A stretch of DNA of 64,000 bases from Clostridiales bacterium. GTDB taxonomy: Bacteria; Bacillota; Clostridia; Oscillospirales; Oscillospiraceae. The position numbers were made by a program, and so were the translations under genes. The notes under the pieces are model-generated. The model did no database searches. It had not been told where the DNA came from and worked only from the letters and a program-made list of their open reading frames with translations. Within the stretch, counting starts at the first letter, position 1, and each line of letters begins with the position of its first letter. Positions 1-8,464 of the stretch are shown one piece after another. The stretch spans positions 1-64,000 of the forward strand of contig SFFV01000008.1 in the NCBI GenBank assembly GCA_004557735.1, given 5' to 3'.

Positions 1-1212
1 TCCTCCATGGCCTACCGCATGAAGCGCAACGGCGCGGGTCTTGCGAGCGTGTGCATTATTGCCACGATGATCCTCGTGATGATCTCCTCTTCCTCGTGCC
101 TTTATTTCGGCGCGGAGGACTCCGCGAATATGCGCTACCCGAGAGATATAAACATCACTCTCGCCGGGGAGACGCCGGAGCAGATCACGGACGGCAATAT
201 CGAGCGCTACCGCCGTGCCATCGCCGATTATACGTCAGAGCGGGGCGTTCCGCCGAAGGACGTGCAGAACTACCGCTATATCAATACCAGCGGCCTTTTC
301 TCCGGCGACACAGTGCAGTGCTGGTATTCGCGGGAGGGAGCCTCGGCCTCATATTCATATTCGGAGCTTCGTGACATCTATATCGTTTCCTCTGCGGATT
401 ATGCCGCCCGAACCGGCGAGAATGTTTCGCTTGCGCCGGACGAGGTGCTGCTGCTGACCTACAAATGCTCCTACGACCGTCCGACGCTGACGCTTGCTAT
501 GGACGACGTCTCCCACACGTGGCGCGTTGCCGATGTGCGAAACGGGTATTTTCTCCCGCCGGAGGTCGGTGGACTTATCGCGCAAATGACGCTCATCGTG
601 AACGACACGGCCTCCGCCGTTCAGGATTTCCGCACATATAACGGGCATGTGGTTACGATGCAGTATAAATGGGTCTACAATTTCAATACCGACCTCGGCG
701 ATGAAGAGTGCGTGGCGCTCACACAGGGCGTCATGCGCACCCTCGGCGAGGTGGAGCCGGAGCAGGGCTATATGTACCTCCTAGCTGGGTGCCGTGCGGA
801 CGGAAGCGCCGATTTCTTCGGCAGCCACGGCGCGCTCTTCTTCATCGGCATCATGCTCACGCTCGTGTTCATGCTCGCGGCGGTGCTGATCCTCTACTAT
901 AAGCAGATCTCCGAAGGGTACGAGGACCAGAAACGCTTTGAGATCATGCAGAAGGTCGGCATGACGAAAAAGGAGATCCGCGTCAGCATCAATTCCCAGC
1001 TTTTGACCGTGTTCTTCCTGCCGCTGCTGCTCGCGGGCGTGCATCTCGCGTTTGCGTTCCCGATGATCCGGCGTCTGCTCGAGCTGTTCTCGCTCTACAA
1101 TGTCGGCCTTTTCGTCACCACGACGCTCGTGAGCTTCGGCGTGTTTGCGCTGCTCTATACGATCGTCTACCGCCTGACGGCGAAGGCGTACTACAACATC
1201 GTAAGCGCATAA
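1..1212 (+). CDS. FtsX/BceB-type ABC transporter permease, C-terminal part (gene cut by window edge)
   Basis: The frame is open from the first base, so this is the 3' end of a longer gene and the ATG at 7 is probably internal. The visible part starts with a transmembrane helix, continues with an extracellular domain of roughly 230 residues, and ends with three helices. The segment after the first of these, YEDQKRFEIMQKVGMTKKE, is characteristic of the FtsX-like domain of BceB-type permeases. Such permeases work with an ATPase and often a two-component system in antimicrobial-peptide sensing and resistance; those partners would lie outside the window. The specific substrate is unknown. Confidence 0.85.
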   Translation, partial: SSMAYRMKRNGAGLASVCIIATMILVMISSSSCLYFGAEDSANMRYPRDINITLAGETPEQITDGNIERYRRAIADYTSERGVPPKDVQNYRYINTSGLFSGDTVQCWYSREGASASYSYSELRDIYIVSSADYAARTGENVSLAPDEVLLLTYKCSYDRPTLTLAMDDVSHTWRVADVRNGYFLPPEVGGLIAQMTLIVNDTASAVQDFRTYNGHVVTMQYKWVYNFNTDLGDEECVALTQGVMRTLGEVEPEQGYMYLLAGCRADGSADFFGSHGALFFIGIMLTLVFMLAAVLILYYKQISEGYEDQKRFEIMQKVGMTKKEIRVSINSQLLTVFFLPLLLAGVHLAFAFPMIRRLLELFSLYNVGLFVTTTLVSFGVFALLYTIVYRLTAKAYYNIVSA

Positions 1213-1217
1213 AGCAC

Positions 1218-1247
1218 AAAGGGCGGGGGAAAAGACCCTGCCCTTTT
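1218..1247 (+). terminator. Rho-independent terminator after the BceB-type permease
   Basis: An AAAGGGCGGGG arm pairs with CCCTGCCCTTTT just after the stop codon, and the right arm ends in a T-run. Confidence 0.8.
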
Positions 1248-1335
1248 CATGTTAAACAAACCTTAAAGAGCGCTTAATGGCTTTTGCTCTGCGGTGCGTG
1301 ATATCCTTGGCATCACAGGGAAAGGAGAAATCGCC

Positions 1336-2601
1336 ATGCAAACCGTGAAAATGATAAACTTCATTCTGATGTGCCTGTTTTTTGCCTGCTATATGTATCA
1401 GTTTCTGTACATACCCGTTTCGTGGCTGCCGCGCCGGCGGGAAAAGCGGGAGGCGCCGCTGCACCGCTTCGCGATCCTCATCGCCGCGTGCAACGAGGAG
1501 GCCGTCATCGGAAATCTCCTCGACAGCATCAAGGCGCAGAGCTACCCCGAGCGTTTTCTCAAGGTTTTCGTTGCGGCCGACAACTGCTGCGACAAAACCG
1601 CGGAAACGGCGCGCGCCCGCGGCGCGGAGGTCTATGAGCGGCGCAACGCCTCGCTTCGCGGCAAGGGCTACGCGCTCGACTTTCTCCTGCGTGAGATGGA
1701 GAACCGTGCGCACACGGATTTTGACGCCTACATCGTCCTCGACGCCGACAACGTGCTCGAGAGCGACTTCGTCCTGCGCATGAACGAGACGTTTTCCGAG
1801 GGCAAGGACATCGTCACCTGTTACCGCAACTCGAAAAACTACGGCGACAACTGGATATCGGCGGGTTACGGCCTCTGGTTTCTCCGCGAGTCGCGCTATC
1901 TCAACGGCGCAAGGTCACGCATCGGCTCAAGCTGCGGCGTATCCGGTACGGGCTTCCTCTTCTCGCGCAGGGTGCTGGAAGAGCAGGGCGGCGGCTGGCC
2001 GTTCCATCGGCTGACCGAGGATATCGAATTCACGATCGAAAACGTGACGTCCGGCCGGCGCGTCGGCTACTGTCCGGACGCCGTGCTCTACGATGAACAG
2101 CCCGTCCGGTTCCGGCAGTCCTGGGCGCAGCGGCTGCGCTGGTCGAGAGGGTATCTGCAGGTGTTCCGCAAATACGGCGGAAAGCTCCTCTCCGGTATGT
2201 TCCGCGGCAGCTTCTCCTGCTACGATATGGCGATGAGCATCATGCCCGCGGCGGTGCTCACGGGATTGAGCATCGCGGTAAATCTCGGCGCGGCGGCGAT
2301 CAACGTGTTCCGTTACCATGAGTGGGACGTGCTCGCGATCTCGGCGCTGCAAACTCTTGCCAATCTTTATCTGACGCTTTTTGTTCTCGGCGCGATCACG
2401 ACCGCGACGGAGTGGCGCAGCATCCACTGCGTCGCGTGGAAGAAGATCGTCTATGCGTTCACCTTCCCGGTGTTCATGTTCACCTATGTGCCGATCGTGG
2501 TGCAGTCGCTCTTCGTAACGCCGGAGTGGACGCACATCGACCATACCCGCGCCGTTACGGTGCGGCAGATCTGCGCGCGGGACTACCGCGACGCGATATG
2601 A
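1336..2601 (+). CDS. Membrane-bound glycosyltransferase family 2
   Basis: This 421-residue protein has an N-terminal helix (about residues 5-25), a GT-A catalytic domain, and several C-terminal helices. Visible motifs are AACNEE (about 50), the DAD metal-binding motif (136-138), TEDIEF (about 227-232) and QRLRW (265-269), the D,D,D,QxxRW signature of processive GT2 enzymes of the BcsA/HasA/IcaA type. It probably transfers an NDP-sugar to an extracellular polysaccharide or lipid acceptor at the membrane. The ATG at 1336 was chosen because AAAGGAGAAA lies just upstream; an in-frame start at 1294 lacks a ribosome binding site. It is monocistronic, between two terminators. The sugar and acceptor cannot be read from the sequence. 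Confidence 0.85.
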   Translation: MQTVKMINFILMCLFFACYMYQFLYIPVSWLPRRREKREAPLHRFAILIAACNEEAVIGNLLDSIKAQSYPERFLKVFVAADNCCDKTAETARARGAEVYERRNASLRGKGYALDFLLREMENRAHTDFDAYIVLDADNVLESDFVLRMNETFSEGKDIVTCYRNSKNYGDNWISAGYGLWFLRESRYLNGARSRIGSSCGVSGTGFLFSRRVLEEQGGGWPFHRLTEDIEFTIENVTSGRRVGYCPDAVLYDEQPVRFRQSWAQRLRWSRGYLQVFRKYGGKLLSGMFRGSFSCYDMAMSIMPAAVLTGLSIAVNLGAAAINVFRYHEWDVLAISALQTLANLYLTLFVLGAITTATEWRSIHCVAWKKIVYAFTFPVFMFTYVPIVVQSLFVTPEWTHIDHTRAVTVRQICARDYRDAI

Positions 2602-2606
2602 AAACA

Positions 2607-2647
2607 AAAGCCTGCTTTCGTCCTTTGCGGACGTGAGCGGGCTTTTT
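2607..2647 (+). terminator. Rho-independent terminator after the GT2 gene
   Basis: An AAAGCCTGCT arm pairs imperfectly with AGCGGGCTTTTT around an inner CGTCC/GGACG stem; a T-run follows. Confidence 0.8.
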
Positions 2648-2652
2648 ATGAG

Positions 2653-2681
2653 TAGACAATCGCCGCAGAATGCAGTAAAAT
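2653..2681 (+). promoter_or_regulatory. Sigma-A type promoter of the phosphodiester glycosidase operon
   Basis: TAGACA (2653-2658) and TAAAAT (2676-2681) are 17 bp apart and lie 24 bp before the start codon. Confidence 0.55.
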
Positions 2682-2704
2682 ACCCTCCGCAGGAGGAAAA
2701 AACT

Positions 2705-3661
2705 ATGAAAAGGAAAAAAAGGCTCCGCGCTCTGGCGGGAGCCGTGACGGATATTGTCCTCGCTGCGGTGATCCTGCTTGTGTTCGCGTTCTTCCACCAC
2801 GGGAGAATGTATCTTTTGGGCCGCGGCTTCGTGGAAGCCCCGGCGGCGACGGCGCAGCCCGCAGCCGCCGCGACAGCGCCGCCGGCTTCCGAAACGGAAA
2901 CGCCGGAAGAGACGCCGGCCTTCACAGGCCCCTTCACCGACGGGACGATCGAACAGACGGAAAGCTCGTACCGCAGCGCCAACGTCAGCGTGAGCTGGAC
3001 GCGGCACGAGGACAACTCGGCCAACGGGCTCGTCGTGTACTATATCGCCGATATCTATCTCCGCTCCAGCGAATATCTGCGCACGGCGTATGTGACGAAC
3101 GGCTACCGGAGCGTGCACGATATGGCCGCGGAATCCAACGCCATTCTCGCCATCGACGGGGACTATGCCTTCTCGCGGGAATACGGGCCGATCGTGCGCA
3201 ACGGCGAGTTTATCCGCGACACGGGCTTTGACGATATTCTCGTTTACTATACGGACGGCTCGATGCAGATCTTCCGCGGCGACGCCTTCGACATGGACGC
3301 CGAAATGGAAAAGGGCGTGCTGCAGGTGTGGTCGTTCGGTCCCGCGCTGCTGGACGCCGGGGGGAAGAGCATCGACAAATTCAAAACGAACATCGCCGGA
3401 CTGAATCCGCGCGCGGCGCTCGGGTACTATGAGCCGGGACATTACTGCTTTGTGGTCGTGGACGGCCGCGGGGAGGGCGGCTCGCGCGGGTACAAACTGG
3501 CGGAGCTTTCCCGGCTTTTTGAAAGTCTCGGCTGCACGCTCGCCTACAACTTCGACGGCGGGAAATCCGCCGTTATGGTCTGGGACGGCGATACGACCGT
3601 GAACATGCCCGCCGGCGGCGGCCGGAACGTGACGGATATCCTGTACATTGCAAAGGAGTGA
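2705..3661 (+). CDS. Phosphodiester glycosidase family protein (NAGPA/DUF2233-like), membrane anchored
   Basis: The 318-residue protein has a basic N-terminus, one helix (about 15-38) and a Thr/Pro/Ala-rich stalk (about 45-75). The extracellular domain that follows resembles NAGPA, with an early AIDGDYAF segment and the late NFDGGKSAVMV motif typical of this family. Relatives remove sugar caps from phosphodiester-linked glycans or act in exopolysaccharide metabolism; here a wall or capsule substrate is inferred. AGGAGGAAAA precedes the ATG at 2705, which rules out the longer frame beginning at 2633. It is first in an operon with two small genes, the next start being 7 bp after its stop. Confidence 0.8.
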   Translation: MKRKKRLRALAGAVTDIVLAAVILLVFAFFHHGRMYLLGRGFVEAPAATAQPAAAATAPPASETETPEETPAFTGPFTDGTIEQTESSYRSANVSVSWTRHEDNSANGLVVYYIADIYLRSSEYLRTAYVTNGYRSVHDMAAESNAILAIDGDYAFSREYGPIVRNGEFIRDTGFDDILVYYTDGSMQIFRGDAFDMDAEMEKGVLQVWSFGPALLDAGGKSIDKFKTNIAGLNPRAALGYYEPGHYCFVVVDGRGEGGSRGYKLAELSRLFESLGCTLAYNFDGGKSAVMVWDGDTTVNMPAGGGRNVTDILYIAKE

Positions 3662-3667
3662 GCGCCG

Positions 3668-3859
3668 GTGAAATTCCGAAACATACTCTCGCATCTGACG
3701 GCGGCGCTCGCGCTCGCCGTGGTCGTGATCCTCGTGATCGATCTGTTTTTCAACAGCGCCATGTACCTCGCCGCCGGACGCGAGTTCAAGTATCTCTGTC
3801 TGGCGCTCGGCGCGTGCGCGCTCGTGTGCGCCGTTATGCAGAGAGGGGAAAGCAAATGA
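3668..3859 (+). CDS. Small membrane protein of unknown function (63 aa)
   Basis: The gene starts with GTG 6 bp after the preceding stop and overlaps the next gene by 4 bp, so it is translated as part of that operon. The protein has two predicted membrane helices (about 10-28 and 42-57) separated by a short polar loop, and ends in a basic tail. No family was recognised. Its position between an extracellular glycosidase and a LURP-one-type protein suggests an envelope role, but this is inference only. Confidence 0.7.
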   Translation: MKFRNILSHLTAALALAVVVILVIDLFFNSAMYLAAGREFKYLCLALGACALVCAVMQRGESK

Positions 3860-4332
3860 AGCTGTATTTCAGACAGAGGTTCTTCTCGTGGTTCGACAGC
3901 TACGACATTTACGACGCCTCTACCGGCGCGAGAGCCTTTTCTGTTGAGGGCAAGCCCGCATGGGGGCACCGCCTGCACATTCTCGATGCGCAGGGACGGC
4001 ACATCGCCACGGTGAAGGAGCGCGTGCTGACGTTCCTGCCGAAGTTTGAGCTGTATATCGGCGAGCGATACGTCGGCGAAGTCCGCAAGGAGCTTACGCT
4101 CTTTCGTCCCGCGTTCGCGCTCGACTTCAACGGCTGGCGCGTGCAGGGCAGCTTTTCGGAGTGGGACTACACGATCGAGGACATGGCGGGCCGCACCGTC
4201 GCGGCCATATCCAAGGAGCTTCTCCGCTGGACGGACACTTATACCATCGATGTGCCGGACGCAGGGGACGCGCTGTGCGCGCTCATGGCGGTCCTTGCCA
4301 TCGACGCCGAAAAATGCTCGCGCAGCGGCTGA
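3856..4332 (+). CDS. LURP-one-related (YxjI-like) protein
   Basis: This 158-residue protein has the repeated beta-strand pattern of the LURP-one/Tubby-like fold (FSVEGK, LHILDAQGRHIATVKER, LYIGERYVGEVRKE, WTDTYTIDV). The fold is widespread in Firmicutes (YxjI of Bacillus), and its molecular role is not established. It starts at the ATG at 3856, which overlaps the stop of the small membrane protein (ATGA), so the two are probably translationally coupled. It has no signal peptide and is likely cytoplasmic or peripheral to the membrane. A terminator follows. Confidence 0.75.
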   Translation: MKLYFRQRFFSWFDSYDIYDASTGARAFSVEGKPAWGHRLHILDAQGRHIATVKERVLTFLPKFELYIGERYVGEVRKELTLFRPAFALDFNGWRVQGSFSEWDYTIEDMAGRTVAAISKELLRWTDTYTIDVPDAGDALCALMAVLAIDAEKCSRSG

Positions 4333-4360
4333 GCAAACGCCCGCAAAACAGACATTCTTT

Positions 4361-4398
4361 GCGCCCGTGAGTCCGGAAAACTCACGGGCGGTTTCTTT
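4361..4398 (+). terminator. Rho-independent terminator of the glycosidase/LURP-one operon
   Basis: GCCCGTGAGT pairs with ACTCACGGGC around a CCGGAA loop; GGTTTCTTTCC follows. Confidence 0.75.
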
Positions 4399-4415
4399 CC
4401 GGCAAAAACTGGTGG

Positions 4416-4462
4416 TTGACGGAGGCAGCCCGGGATGGTAGGATATAGTTACAAATTGTAAC
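4416..4462 (+). promoter_or_regulatory. Promoter of the glucosaminidase/cohesin operon with a 15-bp palindrome
   Basis: TTGACG (4416-4421) and TAGGAT (4439-4444) are 17 bp apart. Immediately downstream, over the expected transcription start, lies the perfect palindrome GTTACAAATTGTAAC (4448-4462). A dyad at this position is typical of a repressor operator, but the cognate regulator is not evident nearby. Confidence 0.6.
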
Positions 4463-4495
4463 TTTTTGAAACGCGACCGGAGGGGAGGGAAGGCC

Positions 4496-6568
4496 ATGCC
4501 GAAGAAACGCTGTTTCAGGCAACGTATGGCAGCGTTTTTGTTTGCCGCGCTGCTGCTCTCCGCGGCGGTGCCGTCCGCGCTCGCCGCGGACACGAGAACC
4601 GGCACCGTGACCGCTCCGACGGGGATTCTCCTTCTTCTCACGTCGCCGGGGGGCGAGGCTGCGGGGGAGGTTATGGACGGGAGCTCCGTTTCGATCCTCG
4701 CCGAAGAAACGGACGCGAACGGCGTGCTCTGGTATTATATACAAAAGCCCGGCGGCGGGACCGGATACGTCCCGGCGGAGAGCGTGACGCTCGCCGACCC
4801 GCCGGAGGAAACGCCCGCTCCCGGAGAAACGCCCGCGCCGGAACCGGCCGCGGCGGAGGACCGCGATACATATCTTGCGCAGCTTCGCTCCCTCGGTTTT
4901 CCGGAGAGCTATCTGGAAGGGCTCCGGCAGCTCCACGACCGGTATCCGGCCTGGGAGTTCCGGCCGTTCTTCACGAACGTGGACTGGAACACCGCCGTGA
5001 ACGAGGAAAACGTCCTCGGCAGGAGCCTTGTGTGGGGCAGCGCCCCGTCCTCGTGGAAATCCACGCAGGAGGGAGCGTTTAACTGGACAGACAACACGTG
5101 GGTTGAGCTCGACAGCGGCGGCTGGGTCGCCGCGTCGCGCGGGATCATCGCGCACTACATGGACCCGCGCAACTTTCTTGACAGCAGCGCCGTGTTCCAG
5201 TTCCTCTATCAGGGGTACGACGCGGCCTCGCAGACGCGCGAGAGCCTTGCGGTGCTCGTATCCGGCACGTTCCTTGCCAACACGGAGTACGATACCGACC
5301 TTGACTCTTCCAACGGCGTCACCACCTACGCCGAGACCCTTTTCTCCGCCGGGGCGGACTACGGCGTCAGCCCGTACGTCCTCACGGCGATGATGCTGCA
5401 GGAGATGGGCACGAACGGTGCGAGCGACAGCATCAGCGGCACGAACCGCCGCTTTCCGGGGTACTACAACGCCTTCAACATCGGCGCTTACAAGACCGCG
5501 GAGTATTCCGCCGTGGAACGCGGGCTGTGGTATGCCTCCGGCGGTCACAACGGCAGCGGCACCTCGTGGGGACGGCCCTGGAACAGCCTTTATAAAGCCA
5601 TCCGCGGCGGCGCGGCATTCTATGCCGCGAACTATGTTGCCGCGGGGCAGAACACGCTTTATCTCAAGCGCTTCAACGTGCAGGGCGAGAACATGTACCG
5701 GAACCAGTACATGACGAACGTCGCAGGCGCGGCGAGCGAGGGACGGCTTCTCTCGTATGCCTACAGCGAGGAGATGCGCGCTTCAAAGCTCACATTCAAC
5801 ATTCCGGTGTACCTCAATATGCCGGATGCCGCCGTACCCGCCCCGACGGGCGACGGATCGCCGAACACGAAGCTCGCCTCGCTCGCGGTGAGCGCGGGCA
5901 CGCTCACGCCGGAGTTCCGGCGGGACGTCCGGGAGTACACCGTCATCGTGCCGAACGAGACCGAGCGCGTCACCGTGACCGCCTCGCCGCTCAACGCCGC
6001 GGCAGCGGTCGCCGGGACGGGCGAATATGCGCTCGCCGTCGGCGCGAACACCGTCACGCTCACCGTGACGGCGGAATCGGGCGCGGCGGAGACGTATACG
6101 CTCTCCATCCACCGCCGGGCGCCGGAGGCGCCGGTGACGGTCACCGGCCCCTACTCCTTCGGCGCGGACGGACGCGTTTCGGGCGTCGCGCCCGGCACGG
6201 TGTTCGCGTCTTTCCGCTCGTCGCTCGGACTGAGCGGCGGTACGCTTGCCGTGACGGACGCCTCCGGCGCCGCCAAGGCGCAGGATGCGCCGATGTGCAC
6301 CGGCGACAGCGTGAAGATCACATATGAACAAAACGGCGCGGAGACGGTGTTCGCCTCCGGATACGTCGTCGTCGCGGGCGATATCAACGGCGACGGCACC
6401 GTCACCATCAGCGATCTCATCAAGCTGCGAAACCACCTTCTCGGCACCGGCGCGCTGACCGGGCTGAGTCTGGCCGCAGCGGATGTGGACCGCAGCGGCA
6501 CGGCGGCGATCAACGATCTCATCCGTATACGAAACCATCTGCTCGGCACGGCGGCGATCACGCCGTAA
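4496..6568 (+). CDS. Secreted endo-beta-N-acetylglucosaminidase with SH3, cadherin-like and dockerin domains
   Basis: The 690-residue protein has a signal peptide (cleavage likely after ALA, about 30), an SH3-like region (33-100) and a Pro/Glu-rich linker. A glucosaminidase domain (about 120-450) follows, with probable catalytic Glu in MMLQEMG. Then come a cadherin-like beta-sandwich (about 465-550) and a C-terminal type I dockerin. The dockerin has two calcium loops, DINGDGTVTISD and DVDRSGTAAIND, each followed by a near-identical helix (LIKLRNHLLG, LIRIRNHLLG). It should cleave peptidoglycan glycan strands outside the cell. The ATG at 4496 has AGGGGAGGGA upstream. The next gene, 13 bp downstream, encodes a membrane-anchored cohesin, so the enzyme is probably docked on the cell surface by that partner. 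Confidence 0.88.
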   Translation: MPKKRCFRQRMAAFLFAALLLSAAVPSALAADTRTGTVTAPTGILLLLTSPGGEAAGEVMDGSSVSILAEETDANGVLWYYIQKPGGGTGYVPAESVTLADPPEETPAPGETPAPEPAAAEDRDTYLAQLRSLGFPESYLEGLRQLHDRYPAWEFRPFFTNVDWNTAVNEENVLGRSLVWGSAPSSWKSTQEGAFNWTDNTWVELDSGGWVAASRGIIAHYMDPRNFLDSSAVFQFLYQGYDAASQTRESLAVLVSGTFLANTEYDTDLDSSNGVTTYAETLFSAGADYGVSPYVLTAMMLQEMGTNGASDSISGTNRRFPGYYNAFNIGAYKTAEYSAVERGLWYASGGHNGSGTSWGRPWNSLYKAIRGGAAFYAANYVAAGQNTLYLKRFNVQGENMYRNQYMTNVAGAASEGRLLSYAYSEEMRASKLTFNIPVYLNMPDAAVPAPTGDGSPNTKLASLAVSAGTLTPEFRRDVREYTVIVPNETERVTVTASPLNAAAAVAGTGEYALAVGANTVTLTVTAESGAAETYTLSIHRRAPEAPVTVTGPYSFGADGRVSGVAPGTVFASFRSSLGLSGGTLAVTDASGAAKAQDAPMCTGDSVKITYEQNGAETVFASGYVVVAGDINGDGTVTISDLIKLRNHLLGTGALTGLSLAAADVDRSGTAAINDLIRIRNHLLGTAAITP

Positions 6569-6581
6569 GGAGGGTTTGCTG

Positions 6582-7850
6582 ATGAAACAAAGGAAAACGG
6601 TCCCTGCGGCGCTCCTTGCCGCGGCGCTGCTGCCGTGGCTGACGGTGAGCGCAAAGGCGGCGGACACGGACGTGATGTTCTCCGATCCCAGCGCCGTCGT
6701 CGGCAACAGCGTCACGGTGAACGTATACACGACCTCCGCCGTGGCGGGCATCGACCTGACGCTTGTGTACGACACGGACTATCTTGCCTATACCGGCGCA
6801 TCGGGCGGTCTCGGCAACGCGGCGGTGCAGGATAACGGCGGGAGTCTGCGCATCGTGGACTACAGCGGCAGCGGCGAGGGAAAATTCTCTCTCAACCTGA
6901 GCTTCACGGCCCGCGCCATCGGCACAACGGCGCTCCGCCCGACAGCGTGCAGCGCGAGCAATGCCGGGGGCGACGCGGTGAGCGTGGAGTACGCTTCCCA
7001 CAGCGCATCGGTGACGATCACGTCGGCATCGAGCGACTGCACACTCTCCGCACTCTACATCGATCCCGGCACGCTCTCCCCGGCATTTTCCGCCAATGTG
7101 ACGAACTACGCCGCGACGGTGCCGTATGAAACGACGTGGCTCGCCGTGAGCGCCGTGAAGAACGATGCCGCCGCGACCGCCGCCGTGAGCGGGAACGGCT
7201 CGCTCTCCGTCGGGCTGAACTATGTGACCGTGACCGTTACCGCAGGGAACGGCGCGCAGCGCGTCTATACGCTCGCCGTCACGCGGCAGGCGCAGGACGC
7301 CGCCGCGCAGCCGACGGGCGACAACCATGTCGATACGACTGAGCCGGAGATCCCGGAGGCGACGCCTGCCGCCGGTCGGACGATCTTCACCGCGGAGGGG
7401 AGAACGTACACGATCCTCGACGCCGCTATCCTCTCCGTCCGGCCGCCGGAGGGCTGCGCGCTCGGCGAATATGCGCTGCTCGGCAGCGTGTGCCGGGCAT
7501 ATCTTCCGGAGAACGGAGAGTACGTCATATTCTACGCACGGCCCGAGGGCGGCGAGGCGGGGCTTTATGTCTACGATACGCGCGAGGAAACGGTGCAGCG
7601 CTACGGTCTTATCACCGCGCCCGAGGCAACGCCTGTACCGTCGCCCTCGCCGAGCGCGCTTCCGACGCCCTCTCCCGCGCCGGAAGCGGCGCCGGGAACG
7701 CCGGATGCCTCCGATGCGGAGATCGAAAATCTCCGCTGGACGGTCACGGTGCTTGCCATAGCTGCCGCGGCGCTCTTTGCGGGCGCGGCGGTACTCGGTA
7801 CGCTCCTTATTCGCAGCATCACCCGTCCGGTGCGAAAAGTGAAAAGATAA
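6582..7850 (+). CDS. Membrane-anchored cohesin-domain protein, probable anchor for the dockerin glucosaminidase
   Basis: The 422-residue protein has a signal peptide (1-27), then a cohesin-like beta-sandwich (about 29-150) with the family's AVVGNSVTVNV opening, GIDLTLVYD and a closing hydrophobic strand. A cadherin-like domain (about 152-240) follows that resembles the one in the preceding enzyme. Next come an unrecognised domain (about 265-345), a Pro/Ser-rich linker, one membrane helix (about 388-412) and a basic tail. The layout presents the cohesin outside a membrane anchor. AAGGAGG lies 7 bp before the ATG. It sits in one operon with the dockerin enzyme. The cohesin call rests on fold-pattern recognition and is less certain than the dockerin call. 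Confidence 0.78.
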   Translation: MKQRKTVPAALLAAALLPWLTVSAKAADTDVMFSDPSAVVGNSVTVNVYTTSAVAGIDLTLVYDTDYLAYTGASGGLGNAAVQDNGGSLRIVDYSGSGEGKFSLNLSFTARAIGTTALRPTACSASNAGGDAVSVEYASHSASVTITSASSDCTLSALYIDPGTLSPAFSANVTNYAATVPYETTWLAVSAVKNDAAATAAVSGNGSLSVGLNYVTVTVTAGNGAQRVYTLAVTRQAQDAAAQPTGDNHVDTTEPEIPEATPAAGRTIFTAEGRTYTILDAAILSVRPPEGCALGEYALLGSVCRAYLPENGEYVIFYARPEGGEAGLYVYDTREETVQRYGLITAPEATPVPSPSPSALPTPSPAPEAAPGTPDASDAEIENLRWTVTVLAIAAAALFAGAAVLGTLLIRSITRPVRKVKR

Positions 7851-7853
7851 AAA

Positions 7854-7893
7854 AACCGTGCCGTATGCGCGTGATCTGCGCATACGGCCGGTT
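7854..7893 (+). terminator. Stem-loop after the cohesin gene, probable terminator
   Basis: A perfect CCGTATGCGC / GCGCATACGG stem extended by AACCG/CGGTT follows the stop. The T-run is short (GGTTTG), so termination may be partial. Confidence 0.55.
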
Positions 7894-7915
7894 TGCGTCG
7901 GAAAGGAAGAGGACA

Positions 7916-8371
7916 ATGACAGATCCCGGCATCGGCGGGCGCGTTGTGGACGAAGAGATCTCCCTCGTGCCGTACTACCCAAACGAGGAAGCGGCGCTTC
8001 CGTGGTATCAGGATCCGGACGTATGCCGCCAGGTCGATAACATCGACCATGTCTATACGCGCGAGCGGCTCAATGCCATGTATACCTATTTGAGTACGCA
8101 CGGGGCATGCTATTATATATCGTACCGCGGCGTCCTGATAGGCGACGTATCGCTGCGCGAGCACGGCGAGCTTGCCATCGTGATATGCAAGGAGTATCAA
8201 AACCGGCACATCGGCCGCCGGTGTATCCGGGAGATGCTTGCCCTTGCCCGCGAAAAGGGCATGGAGCGCGTGACGGCGAACATCTACTCGTTCAATGCGC
8301 AGAGCCGGAACATGTTTCTTTCGCTCGGCTTCCGGGAGACGGGCGGGGAGCGGTACGCGCTCGATCTCTGA
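7916..8371 (+). CDS. GNAT family N-acetyltransferase
   Basis: The 151-residue protein fits a single GNAT domain. It has the acetyl-CoA-binding segment KEYQNRHIGRRCIREML (a Q/RxxGxG/A-type motif) and the late NxxSRNMFLSLGF pattern seen in RimI/RimJ-like enzymes. The substrate is not evident; small amines, aminoacyl or protein N-termini are all possible. The ATG at 7916 follows GGAAGAGGACA. The gene stands alone between a stem-loop and the promoter of the SPFH operon. Confidence 0.8.
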   Translation: MTDPGIGGRVVDEEISLVPYYPNEEAALPWYQDPDVCRQVDNIDHVYTRERLNAMYTYLSTHGACYYISYRGVLIGDVSLREHGELAIVICKEYQNRHIGRRCIREMLALAREKGMERVTANIYSFNAQSRNMFLSLGFRETGGERYALDL

Positions 8372-8385
8372 AAATGCGTCTTTTC

Positions 8386-8414
8386 TGGACAAACGGGCTG
8401 CGTTGTGGTATGCT
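8386..8414 (+). promoter_or_regulatory. Sigma-A type promoter of the SPFH operon
   Basis: TGGACA (8386-8391) and TATGCT (8409-8414, preceded by TGG) are 17 bp apart. The leader contains a GGCGGAA/TTCCGCC hairpin (8422-8443) just before the ribosome binding site. Confidence 0.65.
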
Positions 8415-8464
8415 GATATACGGCGGAACAGACGTTTTCCGCCATATACAGAAAGGAGAATCCT

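Noticed and set aside
6363..6556. Dockerin calcium loops as ordinary EF-hands
   Set aside because: The two loops are each followed by a near-identical helix and sit at the C-terminus of a secreted enzyme, which is the dockerin arrangement.
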